The notes below the pieces were generated by a model. The model ran no database searches. It worked only from the letters and a program-made list of their open reading frames with translations, and was not told the DNA's origin. Made by a program: the position numbers and the translations under genes. Source: Nitrospirillum viridazoti (GTDB lineage Bacteria; Pseudomonadota; Alphaproteobacteria; Azospirillales; Azospirillaceae). From it: a stretch of DNA of 64,000 nucleotides. How positions within the stretch are numbered: position 1 is the stretch's first letter; the number at the start of each line of letters is the position of its first letter. Where the stretch lies: the NCBI RefSeq assembly GCF_007827975.1, contig NZ_VITT01000003.1; one strand, given 5' to 3'. Of the stretch, positions 31,294 to 40,364 are shown in pieces.

Positions 31294-33600
31294 TCAATAC
31301 GCCACCCGCACCCGCACGCCATACAGGCGGGGCGGGCGGATGCTGGCGGTGTTGTAGCCGCCGCCCAGGGCCTGGGCGGGCTGGTAGCCGCTGGTCACCA
31401 CCGCCTGGTTCTCCACGTTGTTGATGTAGCCCGTCAGGCTCCACCACGCATGGTCCGGGGTGTAGGTCAGGCGCAGGTTGGTCATGTGGTACCCGCCCTG
31501 CAGCTGCTGCGGCGCGTAGTCATACGCGGTCTGGTAGGAGGAGGAGAGGTGCACATCCGCCGCCGCCGTGACGGTGCCGCCGCCGTCCAGGCGGAAATCG
31601 TGCTGGTAGCCGACGATGGCGGTCCAGCGCGGGGCGTTGATGGCCGGCTTGCCCGCGCAATCCACCGCCCAGATCCTGGCGGCGCCGATGGGCTTGGGCA
31701 CCGCCGTGGCCGAGGCGTTGGCGTAGGCGCAGCCCACGGCCGGCGAGGCCCCCAGGCCGCTGTAGTAGCGGTAGTGGAAATCGTCGTAGGCGGTGTCCAG
31801 GTACTGGCCGCTGGCGGTCAGCAGATCGTCCGCCGTCACCTGCCACTTGCCGTCCACGGCCAGGCCGCGCATGTGCGCCCGGCCGGCGTTCTGCGTCACC
31901 AGCAGGGCGGCGTAGGGCGCCAGCGGCACGCCGGTCTGCACCGGGGCGGTGTAGCTGATCTGCTGGTCGCGGTATTCGTAGTCGAACGCCTCCAGGTTCA
32001 CCTGGGCCTTGCCGCCCAGAAGGCTGTTCTTCAGGCCCACGGTGTAGGCCGTCAGATGCTCCGGCCCATAATAGTCGCGCTGGTTGACGGGGGAGGAGAA
32101 GAAGCCCCCCGCCTTGAAGCCGGTGGCGACGCTGGCATACAGCAGGGAACCGGGGGCCACGTCGTAATCCGCCCCCACCTTCCAGCTGGCGCCGTTCCAG
32201 TCGTGCCTGTCCTGGCGCGGCAGCAGGGTGGGGAAGGCGGCGGTGAAGGTGTTGCTGCCGAACAGGAGGGACTGCGCCTTTTCCTCATGCGACAGGCGGC
32301 CGCCGGCCGTCAGGCGCAGGTCCGGCGCCACGGCGTAGGTCACCTGGCCGTAGGCGGCCTCGGACTCGGTGTTCAGGTCGCCCTTGCCCACGGCGTGCTG
32401 GATGTAGTTGTCGTAATACTGGTTGGCGTAGAGCTTCTCATTGAAATAGCTCACGCCACCCACCCAGCTCAGCGGCCCCCGGTCGTTAGAGGTGAGGCGC
32501 GCGTCGACGGAGGTGGCGCGGGAGCGGCCCGTGAGGCTGAAGGCGCTGGGCACATAGGCCAGGTAATCCTCATCCATGCCGCGATAGGCGGGGGTGAGGG
32601 TCAGGGTGGCGAAGCTGAACTCCTTCACGATGTCGGCCTTCAGGCCCCAGGACTTGTCGTCGATGAAGCCGTCGTTCCGGGCGTTGCGGATCAGCGGGTT
32701 CAGGCGGGCCACCGGCGGCAGGGCGGCGTAATAGGCCTTCACCGCCGCCGGGTCGGACGGGCCGACCCAGGGGTTGTCGCCGTTCACGAAGGGGTACTGC
32801 ACCTGGGCGTCGCCCTTGCCGCCCCGGTGGGCGTAGTCGGCGGCCAGGCGCACATGCAGGTCGTCCGCCGGCTCCAGCAGCACCTGCACGCGGCCGGCCT
32901 GGCTCTGGTCGTCGTCATAGCCGTCGGAGAGATAGCCCTTGCGGTCCACCACCTGGGCCGCCACGCGCAGCGCCGCCTTGTCGGCCAGCGGTACGTTCAG
33001 GGCGCCCTCGCCCTTGCGCAGATTGTAGTTGCCGAACTCCAGCGAGGCGTGGCCCGAGGTCTGGCCCAGGACCGGCACCTCCGGCACGACGTTCAGCACG
33101 CCGGCCGAGGCGTTGCGGCCGTACAGCGTGCCCTGCGGCCCGGGCAGCAGCTCCAGCCGCTGCAGGTCATAGAACGCCATGCTGGCGCCGGCCGGGCGGG
33201 CGACGTAGACGCCGTCCAGGTTGAAGGCCACCGCCGGCTCGGCATAGCTGCTGATGATATAGCTGCCGATGCCGCGTACGTAGAGCTGCGGCGTGCCGCC
33301 GGCGGCCGGCGCCACCACCAGGGCGGGCAGGACGCGGGTCAGGTCGGCGGTGTTGGTCAGGCTGCCGGCCGCCAGGCTGTCGCCGGTCACGGCCTGCACG
33401 GCGATGGGGGCGGACTGCAGCGTCTCCATCCGCTGTTCCGCCGTGACCACGATGTCCTTCAGCGTGACGTCCGCCGGGTCGGCGCCGCCGGTGGCGCTTT
33501 CGGCGGCGGCCCCTGCGGCGGCCCCTGCTGCGGCGGCAAAGGGGGAAGCGGCCAGGAAAAGGGTGGCCATGGCCGTCGCCGGCCGGAACAGTCGGTTCAT
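31294..33600 (-). CDS. TonB-dependent outer-membrane receptor (paralog A)
   Basis: 768 residues from ATG 33600 (MNRLFRPATAMATLFLAASP, a signal peptide); the upstream in-frame codons are non-coding. The TonB box region is DIVVTAEQR, the plug follows (LYVRGIGSYIISSY, GPQGTLYGRNASAGVLNVV), and a 22-strand barrel ends in VRVRVAY with an aromatic terminal residue. Imports a bulky ligand, siderophore or oligosaccharide, using TonB energy. It lies directly after a second receptor on the same strand with very similar plug and barrel motifs. Confidence 0.92.
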   Translation of the reverse strand: MNRLFRPATAMATLFLAASPFAAAAGAAAGAAAESATGGADPADVTLKDIVVTAEQRMETLQSAPIAVQAVTGDSLAAGSLTNTADLTRVLPALVVAPAAGGTPQLYVRGIGSYIISSYAEPAVAFNLDGVYVARPAGASMAFYDLQRLELLPGPQGTLYGRNASAGVLNVVPEVPVLGQTSGHASLEFGNYNLRKGEGALNVPLADKAALRVAAQVVDRKGYLSDGYDDDQSQAGRVQVLLEPADDLHVRLAADYAHRGGKGDAQVQYPFVNGDNPWVGPSDPAAVKAYYAALPPVARLNPLIRNARNDGFIDDKSWGLKADIVKEFSFATLTLTPAYRGMDEDYLAYVPSAFSLTGRSRATSVDARLTSNDRGPLSWVGGVSYFNEKLYANQYYDNYIQHAVGKGDLNTESEAAYGQVTYAVAPDLRLTAGGRLSHEEKAQSLLFGSNTFTAAFPTLLPRQDRHDWNGASWKVGADYDVAPGSLLYASVATGFKAGGFFSSPVNQRDYYGPEHLTAYTVGLKNSLLGGKAQVNLEAFDYEYRDQQISYTAPVQTGVPLAPYAALLVTQNAGRAHMRGLAVDGKWQVTADDLLTASGQYLDTAYDDFHYRYYSGLGASPAVGCAYANASATAVPKPIGAARIWAVDCAGKPAINAPRWTAIVGYQHDFRLDGGGTVTAAADVHLSSSYQTAYDYAPQQLQGGYHMTNLRLTYTPDHAWWSLTGYINNVENQAVVTSGYQPAQALGGGYNTASIRPPRLYGVRVRVAY

Positions 33601-33882
33601 CTTCGTCCCCAACGCATGGCGCTGTTGGCCGGGCCCGGTCGGGGGTCCGGGGCGCCGCTTGGGCGGACGCCATTCGTGCCTATGCAGACGGGGGCAGGAG
33701 ACAGAAAAGAAGCGTTCCGCGCAACGAAATAATAATACGATTTTATAAGAATTTGTCACTGATGCGGCGGGAACACGGGTTTACGGCGCCGCCCCGCCCT
33801 TGATCTTGTCCGGTGGGCGGAAACGGCGCCGTTCCTTCAATCAGTATTTGTGAAACACGGTTTTATTAATGCGCCCGGCCGC
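33601..33882. other. Spacer between the two TonB receptor genes
   Basis: 282 bases without ORF. Near 33729-33759 an AT-rich patch offers a leftward promoter for paralog A: GTGACA (33759-33754), 16 bases, TATTAT (33737-33732). A near-palindrome GAAACGGCGCCGTTC occurs near 33820. The presence of a promoter suggests independent control of the two receptors. Confidence 0.4.
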
Positions 33883-36201
33883 TCAATACCGCACGGTGGC
33901 GCGCACGCCGTAGGTGCGCGGCGGGCGGATGTTGGCGTAGTTCAGGCCGTTGCCGAAGGCCTGGTTGGGCTGGAAGCTGGTGCTGACCACCGCCTGGTTT
34001 TCCACGTTGTTGACATAGCCGGTGACGGACCACAGGTCGTTCGCCGCGTTGTAGGTCAGGCGCAGGTTGGTCATGTGATAGCCGCCCTGCACTTGCTTCG
34101 CCAAATAATCGTAGGCGGTGTAGTAGGAGGCGGAGAGGTAGACGTCCGCCGCCGCCGTCAGGCCGGACCCGTCGGCGAAGCTGAACTCATGCTCATAGCC
34201 CAGGTTGGCGGTCCAGCGCGGGGCGTTGGTGCCGGGCTTGCCGCTGCAGTTCACCGCATAGATGGCGGAGGGCGGGACGGGCGCCGGGTTGGCGCCGGTG
34301 GCCAGCGTGGACGGACAGCCGACGGAGGGCGGGGCGCCGAAGTTGGAGAAATAGCTGTAGGTGAAGCTGGTGTAGCGGCTGTCGATGTACTGCACCGTGG
34401 CGGTCAGCAGGTCCTGCGCCGTGGCCTTCCACCGCCCCTCCACCTCGAACCCCCGGATGCGCGACCGGCCCACGTTCTGGGTCACGAACACCGGCGCGTA
34501 GGGGAAGCTGGATACCCCGGTCAGCGAGGGCGCCAGATAGCTGATCTGCTGGTCGCGGTATTCATAGTCGAAGGCCTCGACGTTCAGCTGCACCCGGTTG
34601 TCCCAGAAGCGGTTCTTCACACCGACGCTGTAGGCCGTCAGGTGCTCGGGGTTGAAGGTGTCGGGCCCGGCGCTGGCGAAGAAGCCGCCCGCCTTGAAGC
34701 CGGTGCCGATGTTGGCGTACAGCAGCGACTGCGGCGCCAGATCGTAATCCACGCCCACCTTCCAGGTGGCGGCGTTCCAGATGCGGTCGTCGGCGCGGGT
34801 GGCCAGCGTGGGCTTGGCCGGGCTGAAGGTGGCGGTGCCGAACTGGGTGTCCTGCGTCTTCTCCTCATGGGTGAAGCGGCCGCCGGCCGTCAGGCGCAGG
34901 CTGTCGGTCAGCGCGTAGGTCAGCTGGCCGAAGGCGGCCACCGTCTCATCCGTCAGCGCGCTGTCGATCACCGTTTCCTGGACCCAGTGGTCATAGTCCT
35001 GGTTGGCCGCCACATCCTCGGTGAAGTAATAGACGCCGGCCAGCCAGGTGAGCGGCCCGCCGTCCCTGGATGCCAGCCGCGCCTCCACCGATTTCTGCTG
35101 GGCGTCGCTCTGCACCCGGAAGGCGGAGGGGATGTAGGACAGGTAATCCTCATGCACCTCGCGATAGGCGGGGATGACGGTCAGGGTGGCGAAGTTGAAA
35201 TCGTGGCTGATCTCGGCATGCGTGCCCCAGAACTGGTCGTCGATGAAGCCGTCGCCCTTGGCGTTGCTGATCAGCGGGTTGTGGGCGGAGATCGGCGGCA
35301 GCCCGGCGTAATAGGCGGCGACCTCGCGCGGGTCGGACGGGCCGATCCAGGGGTTGTCGGCGTCGGCGTAGGGGTACTGCACCTGGCCGGAGCCCTTGCC
35401 GCCCCGGTGGTAATAGTCGCCGGACAGGCGCACCCGCCAATCCTCGGTGGGCTCCAGCAGCAGCTGCAGGCGCCCGGCCTGGCCCTGGTCGTCGTTGTAG
35501 CCGTCGGTCAGATAGCCCTTGCGGTCGATCACCATGCCGGAGGCGCGCAGCGCCGCCTTGTCGCCCAGCGGCACGTTGACGTAGGCGTCGCCCTTGCGCA
35601 GGTCGTAATTGCCGATGTCCAGCGTGGCGGCGGCCGACAGGGCGTTCAGCTTCGGCGTCTCCGGCAGCACGTTCAGCGCCCCGCCCGAGGCGTTGCGGCC
35701 GTACAGCGTGCCCTGCGGGCCCTTCAGCACCTCCACCCGCTGGATGTCGTAGAAGAAGCCGTTGGCCGCGGCGGGGCGGGAGATGTAGACGCCGTCCAGG
35801 TTCACCGCCACCGACTGCTCGGCGTATTCGTTGGACGCGAAGGTGCCGATGCCGCGCACATAGACCTGCGGCACGCCGCCCGCCGCCGGGGCGATCACCA
35901 CCGAGGGCACGCTGCGCGTCAGGTCCGACACGTCGGCCACGCCCGCGTCCTTCAGCGCCGCCCCGCCCAGGGCCGACACGGCGATGGGCGCGTTCTGCAG
36001 GCTCTGCTCCCGCCGCTCGGCGGTGACGACGATGTCCTCAAGCTGGCCCGTCTCCGCCCCGGCGGCGGCGCTGGCGCCCGCACCCTTCTCGGCGGGGGCG
36101 GCGGTCTGCGCCACGGCGGTTGAGGAGAGGAGGGCGAGGCCCACGCCAGGCGTCAGCATAAGGGCGACGGCAGCCGTCGCCGGACGCACGATCCGGTGCA
36201 T
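33883..36201 (-). CDS. TonB-dependent outer-membrane receptor (paralog B)
   Basis: 772 residues. Signal peptide MHRIVRPATAAVALMLTPGV; TonB box DIVVTAERR; plug with VYVRGIGTFASNEYAEQS and GPQGTLYGRNASGGALNVL; barrel ending YGVRATVRY. The ribosome site precedes ATG 36201. It matches paralog A across plug and barrel (e.g. AAGGVPQVYVRGIG against AAGGTPQLYVRGIG; EAFDYEYRDQQISY in both), so the pair is a tandem duplication with divergence. No transporter, Fur box or sigma regulator is adjacent, so the ligand is unknown. Confidence 0.92.
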   Translation of the reverse strand: MHRIVRPATAAVALMLTPGVGLALLSSTAVAQTAAPAEKGAGASAAAGAETGQLEDIVVTAERREQSLQNAPIAVSALGGAALKDAGVADVSDLTRSVPSVVIAPAAGGVPQVYVRGIGTFASNEYAEQSVAVNLDGVYISRPAAANGFFYDIQRVEVLKGPQGTLYGRNASGGALNVLPETPKLNALSAAATLDIGNYDLRKGDAYVNVPLGDKAALRASGMVIDRKGYLTDGYNDDQGQAGRLQLLLEPTEDWRVRLSGDYYHRGGKGSGQVQYPYADADNPWIGPSDPREVAAYYAGLPPISAHNPLISNAKGDGFIDDQFWGTHAEISHDFNFATLTVIPAYREVHEDYLSYIPSAFRVQSDAQQKSVEARLASRDGGPLTWLAGVYYFTEDVAANQDYDHWVQETVIDSALTDETVAAFGQLTYALTDSLRLTAGGRFTHEEKTQDTQFGTATFSPAKPTLATRADDRIWNAATWKVGVDYDLAPQSLLYANIGTGFKAGGFFASAGPDTFNPEHLTAYSVGVKNRFWDNRVQLNVEAFDYEYRDQQISYLAPSLTGVSSFPYAPVFVTQNVGRSRIRGFEVEGRWKATAQDLLTATVQYIDSRYTSFTYSYFSNFGAPPSVGCPSTLATGANPAPVPPSAIYAVNCSGKPGTNAPRWTANLGYEHEFSFADGSGLTAAADVYLSASYYTAYDYLAKQVQGGYHMTNLRLTYNAANDLWSVTGYVNNVENQAVVSTSFQPNQAFGNGLNYANIRPPRTYGVRATVRY

Positions 36202-36557
36202 ATGTGTTCACTCCCTGCGCGGCCTCCGTTGACCGGCCCGCAGCCCCCCACGGGGGAAACCCCGCGCTCTTCCAAGGGACTAAAGGCCGGGGCGCCGATT
36301 GCCGGGCGCCTGCTGTGCCGCTACAGGCAAAGGTAGAACGCAATTATGCATTCATCAAATCGATAGGCGGGATAGGTATGTATCGGGGCAGGTGATTATC
36401 GCCGGCTTCGAATCTTAATAAGTAATATATTTAAGAGGATGCCAATAATGAGTATTGATGGCGGCAAATGCCGCGTGATAGGTTAGGTTTTGTGTTGAAA
36501 TTTAATTTACGATCATCCTTACTGGTTGTTAGGATGTGGCATTGATTGGAGGATTAT
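36202..36557. other. Divergent intergenic region at the left edge of the AT-rich island
   Basis: GC-rich sequence up to about 36340 changes to AT-rich sequence (AATAAGTAATATATTT near 36418). No clear -35/-10 pair could be chosen for the NACHT gene. A hairpin GCGGC-AAAT-GCCGC lies near 36460 and is preceded by a 15-codon ORF starting near 36447, which could be a leader peptide but is unsupported. Confidence 0.4.
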
Positions 36558-39194
36558 GTGTCTAATATTTTCTATTTTGCTGAGAGATTGTCAAGAACCC
36601 TTGGGGTTAGTCTTCAAGACGCGGGGGTTCCTGGCGCTTCTGCTAAGAAAATGCAAGTCGGTACTGTTTTATGGGTTTTTCCAGACGACGTAGATGTCGT
36701 GTCTGATGATATTGATTCATTGAGGGAAAAACTAAGTATATTTCTAATTTCGAATCATCCAGAAGAGGTTTCGTTATGTCGTTACGTATTATCAGGCTTC
36801 TATAAAAGTCAGGCCCGGATTAAATTAGGGCACGAAGTTGTATCTTTGAAATTCTCAATTAGAGAACTTCTCGATGTTCCTAGAACTCTGGAGAATTCTC
36901 AAGATTTGCTTATTAATGAGGCGCTTTCTTCTTTAATGGGGGGTAGTCCCATTAAGACAAGTGCGGTATGTAATAGCAGCGAAATCTCGGGCTGCCCATT
37001 GGCTTCCGATGCCGAGTCCCTGTTAAAATTTATAATTTGCAGTGATGATCAGGAAAGAAAACAAATTTTCGTTGAGGCTGAAGCTGGAAAAGGTAAGACA
37101 ATATTATTGGCTTCTGTTGTTCGTTCTTTAAATGCCGCATCAGATAGGTTGTTTATCTATGTCCCTCTTCGCAGGTTGCCAATTCAGGCTGGTGTTGGTT
37201 TTTATGACATTATGCAATTGATCGGCGTCGTTGGAGAGGGCGCTAATCGCTTGGAGAAAGCCATACAAAATGGTCTTGTCGCATTATTTCTTGATGGTAT
37301 TGACGAGGTTTCCGGTCGCTATGATAGAGTATTAATTCGGGATTTACTAAATGATCTTAGGAGAAAACTGTCAAGTAATGATGCAACAATAGTTGTTTCT
37401 GGACGAAAGACAGAAGCTCGTCACCTTGATGATTCATGGAAGATCGTTGGTCTTGACCTTCCGTCGCAAACAGATCCTGATTTCCGCAAATATGTTCAAC
37501 TTACAATTGATAGACTGATCGGAGAATGGGATTCGTTTATCAATAAGTTTCCATCCGAATTTAACAGTATGTTCGGGGTTGATTGCGTTGACGAACAAGC
37601 TCTTCGGGAGAAGTCGGAAATTGTGGATTGGATATTGGAGGTATTTCCAATCGTCGGGAAAGATCCGTCGCTTTTCTTCGTGCAAGGTTTGGCTGCGATA
37701 GGTATTGGCGCCAGAATTGGAAATCGTAAGTCTCTTCGGAATGGGAAAATTTTATACGTTCCTACGATTGTTGATGTTTGCCGATCTGCAACAGTGTTTG
37801 CTTGTTTGCGAGAGCAATCAAAGGTGGATGATATCGCTCGCGATAATTATTCCACCGAAGATCAAATGGCAACGCTGCGCGGCTTTGCTTTGCTCTCGTC
37901 CGCCACGAAATCGCTGCCAAGTTTACCGACGCCATATGAGATTGCACAAAAGGTATTTTCTGTGGACCCTGTTAATAATAATGAGGTGTATACGTCTATA
38001 GTTAGACAGAATGCAAAACATGCTTTGCTGTACGCTGCGGAAGGTGCGGCGGGAAGTTATCGCCCTAAATTTCTGAATGACTGGATTCGGAACTCTTTTT
38101 TGGCCGAAGTGATCGTTAATGAGCGCTATTGCGGCATAGATCACGCAGATATTATTTCTTTAGTTGCTACTGCAGACAGGGCAAATCTTGCATTTTCCAC
38201 ATTGCTTCCTGATATTTTGGATGGGAAGGATGCTCCTGAAGAATTTATAAATACTATTCTTTTGGAGGCTAGAGCAGGGTCTGAGTTCGCTTGCACAAAT
38301 TTTTGGCAACTGCGAGCATCAATTGGCGATGCGCACGTCGGTGGCCAGTCTCCTCGCCCTGTCCCGCTTACCCAAATTGATCGAGCAGAATTTATTGGGT
38401 GTGTTATAAATAATGATCTAAGCGGCGATAGTTATTTTTTGGATGACAGTAGTTTCGAGGGTTGTAGAATAAGCAATTGTATTCTATCGAGCGTTTCTAT
38501 GGTTGGTGTTAATTTTAGATCGTGCGAATTAATAAATATTGAAATTATAAATCAGTGTGAAGGTCCAATTCTATTTGAAGGGTGCGTATTTAATGGATGT
38601 AGATTTGTCGACATGATCTCAAAAGGATGCCCGGCGCTGTATTTTGTGGACTGCCGATTTGAGGGGGAGAATATTATTTCTCAAGAAATTCCGGCTTATG
38701 GCGCATCGGTAGCGTTTCCTCTCACTAATTTTAGGAACTGTACAAGTTCTGAGCAATTAGATCATTTATTGAGGGGGGATTGGTTGCAACTAAACGCGCC
38801 CATACAAGGCATAAGGTATTTGCCAAATCCAAAGCCAAATCTTTCTGTATATTGCTTGCGTGAAACTCTTCGTGCATTCTTTCCATCTCGGGTGGGAGAT
38901 GGGGGAGAGTTTCAAGCACGTGATTATATACGACTTACTGCGCTTGGTCGTGGCTGTCTTCCTTCCGGATCTCCCGGAAGAGATGATCTGCAAGGGATCC
39001 TTGAAAGTGTGGGTTTCGCTACCGGTGGGCGATCGGATCATTTATATGCGCCTTGGTCTAGTGTACTTGGCGGTAAGGAGCAGGACAGAGTCATAAGAGC
39101 TCAAATGATCGAATTTATGCAGGATAATGATAAATGTGACGGTGTTATATCTGTCCTTCTTAGGAAGTTTGGGCGATATTTCCATGCTTCCTAG
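36558..39194 (+). CDS. NACHT/STAND ATPase with pentapeptide-like repeats (putative immune protein)
   Basis: 878 residues from GTG 36558, chosen because GGAGGA (36548-36553) lies just upstream; an in-frame TTG at 36546 overlaps that site, and an ATG at 36556 is out of frame. Layout: uncharacterised N-terminal domain (1-165); NACHT ATPase with Walker A EAEAGKGKT (173-181), Walker B LFLDGIDE (243-250) and sensor Arg in VVSGRKTEAR (about 283); helical/winged-helix region (300-600); about 100 residues of pentapeptide-like repeats (608-706, e.g. FEGCRISNCILSSVSM and FEGCVFNGCRF); unknown C-terminal domain. Sampled lines are roughly 40-47 % GC against about 68-70 % around it, and codon use differs, indicating horizontal transfer. 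Bacterial NACHT proteins are known anti-phage sensors; that role here is inference. Confidence 0.82.
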   Translation: MSNIFYFAERLSRTLGVSLQDAGVPGASAKKMQVGTVLWVFPDDVDVVSDDIDSLREKLSIFLISNHPEEVSLCRYVLSGFYKSQARIKLGHEVVSLKFSIRELLDVPRTLENSQDLLINEALSSLMGGSPIKTSAVCNSSEISGCPLASDAESLLKFIICSDDQERKQIFVEAEAGKGKTILLASVVRSLNAASDRLFIYVPLRRLPIQAGVGFYDIMQLIGVVGEGANRLEKAIQNGLVALFLDGIDEVSGRYDRVLIRDLLNDLRRKLSSNDATIVVSGRKTEARHLDDSWKIVGLDLPSQTDPDFRKYVQLTIDRLIGEWDSFINKFPSEFNSMFGVDCVDEQALREKSEIVDWILEVFPIVGKDPSLFFVQGLAAIGIGARIGNRKSLRNGKILYVPTIVDVCRSATVFACLREQSKVDDIARDNYSTEDQMATLRGFALLSSATKSLPSLPTPYEIAQKVFSVDPVNNNEVYTSIVRQNAKHALLYAAEGAAGSYRPKFLNDWIRNSFLAEVIVNERYCGIDHADIISLVATADRANLAFSTLLPDILDGKDAPEEFINTILLEARAGSEFACTNFWQLRASIGDAHVGGQSPRPVPLTQIDRAEFIGCVINNDLSGDSYFLDDSSFEGCRISNCILSSVSMVGVNFRSCELINIEIINQCEGPILFEGCVFNGCRFVDMISKGCPALYFVDCRFEGENIISQEIPAYGASVAFPLTNFRNCTSSEQLDHLLRGDWLQLNAPIQGIRYLPNPKPNLSVYCLRETLRAFFPSRVGDGGEFQARDYIRLTALGRGCLPSGSPGRDDLQGILESVGFATGGRSDHLYAPWSSVLGGKEQDRVIRAQMIEFMQDNDKCDGVISVLLRKFGRYFHAS

Positions 39195-39227
39195 CGATTT
39201 CGAGATATAAATGTACTTCCTCCGCCC

Positions 39228-40130
39228 TCACTCCCCCGCGCATTCCCGCAAATACCCCCGCAGCCAGATCAGGCCCGGATCGCGGTCGAACTGGTAGTGC
39301 CACTGCATCATCTCGGTCAGCACGGGGAACTCGATGGGGGCGGGGAGGACGCGCAGGGGCAGGTGCTGGGCGTAGAGGCGGGCAAGCCTGGTGTGCATGG
39401 TGCTGATCATGTCCGTCTCCACCAGGATGGGGGCGACGGAGGAGAAGTCGGGGGCCACGGCGCCGATGGTGCGGGCGTAGCCGTAGCGGTCCAGGAACCA
39501 TTGCTCGAAGGCCGGGGTGCGCTTGCCGCCGATGATCACCACCACATGGGTCATGTCCAGGTACTGCTCGAACGTCAGGCTGTCGCCCACGGCCGCGTTG
39601 TCGCGCCAGACGACGCAGCTGTGCGTCTCCTCGAACAGGACTTCCTTGGGCTGGTCGCTGGTGAGATAGGCGTCGGGGGAGATCACCAGGTCCACGTCGG
39701 CCCGGTTCAGGCGGTCGTGGATGTCGTCGGCCACGGCGCTGATCTCCAGCCGCAGGCCCGGCGCCTCGCGCCGCAGGCGGCGGATGGCGCGGGCCAGCAC
39801 CACCTCGGTCACATAGTCCGACGCCACCACGCGGAACACGCGCTGGGCCGTGGCGGGGTCGAAGGTGGGGCGCGCCTCGATGGTGGTCTGCACCCGGATC
39901 AGGATGTCGCGCACCGGTTCCACCAGGGCCAGCGCCAGGGGGGTGGGCACCATGGTACGGCCCACCATCACCATGATTTCGTCACCGAAATAATCCCGCA
40001 GGCGGGCCAGCGCCCCGCTCATGGCCGATTGGCTGAGGTGCAGGCGGTGGGCGGCGCGCGAGACGTTGCGCTCCTCCAGCAGCACGTCCAGGGCCACCAG
40101 CAGGTTCAGGTCGAAACGACGGAAGCGCAT
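39228..40130 (-). CDS. LysR-family regulator (NodD-like)
   Basis: 300 residues. It begins MRFRRFDLNLLVALDVLLEE then NVSRAAHRLHLSQSAMSGAL, a LysR winged helix-turn-helix very similar in pattern to NodD/NahR-type proteins; the effector-binding domain starts near residue 90 (RVFRVVASDYVTEVV). It is divergent from a flavin monooxygenase gene, the classic LysR arrangement, with NOD-box-like sequence between. It probably activates that gene on binding an aromatic compound (inference). Confidence 0.88.
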   Translation of the reverse strand: MRFRRFDLNLLVALDVLLEERNVSRAAHRLHLSQSAMSGALARLRDYFGDEIMVMVGRTMVPTPLALALVEPVRDILIRVQTTIEARPTFDPATAQRVFRVVASDYVTEVVLARAIRRLRREAPGLRLEISAVADDIHDRLNRADVDLVISPDAYLTSDQPKEVLFEETHSCVVWRDNAAVGDSLTFEQYLDMTHVVVIIGGKRTPAFEQWFLDRYGYARTIGAVAPDFSSVAPILVETDMISTMHTRLARLYAQHLPLRVLPAPIEFPVLTEMMQWHYQFDRDPGLIWLRGYLRECAGE

Positions 40131-40161
40131 GGGCGCCCATCCTCCCTATTTTATTGTTTGA

Positions 40162-40267
40162 GGCGATACCTCGCCGCACTTTGGTACGACAGAACCGATA
40201 GATGGACCAGCCGTTCGCTGAGCGCAAGGCCCCGCTGATGGCGGGTCGTGATATCGGTCGCGCCGAT
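40162..40267. promoter_or_regulatory. LysR-type binding sites in the divergent region
   Basis: ATCGGTCGCGCCGAT (40253-40267) fits the ATC-N9-GAT half of a NOD-box-type LysR site, and GGCGA-TACC-TCGCC (40162-40175) is a second inverted repeat just upstream of the lysR start. Both lie in the 234-base gap between the divergent genes. Confidence 0.5.
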
Positions 40268-40364
40268 GGAGGCGCATCGGAAAATACGCCTCAACCGATG
40301 CTGCCGCCCGCCGTACCGTTGCCGCCATAACAAACGCTCCAACAAGCGAACGGGAGGGAGGACG

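Noticed and set aside
31450..33732. 760-codon frame on the plus strand
   Set aside because: Shadow of TonB-receptor paralog A; the same kind of shadow occurs opposite paralog B.
36447..36494. 15-codon ORF with a hairpin before the NACHT gene as a leader peptide
   Set aside because: Too short and with no T-tract after the hairpin; kept only as a remark.
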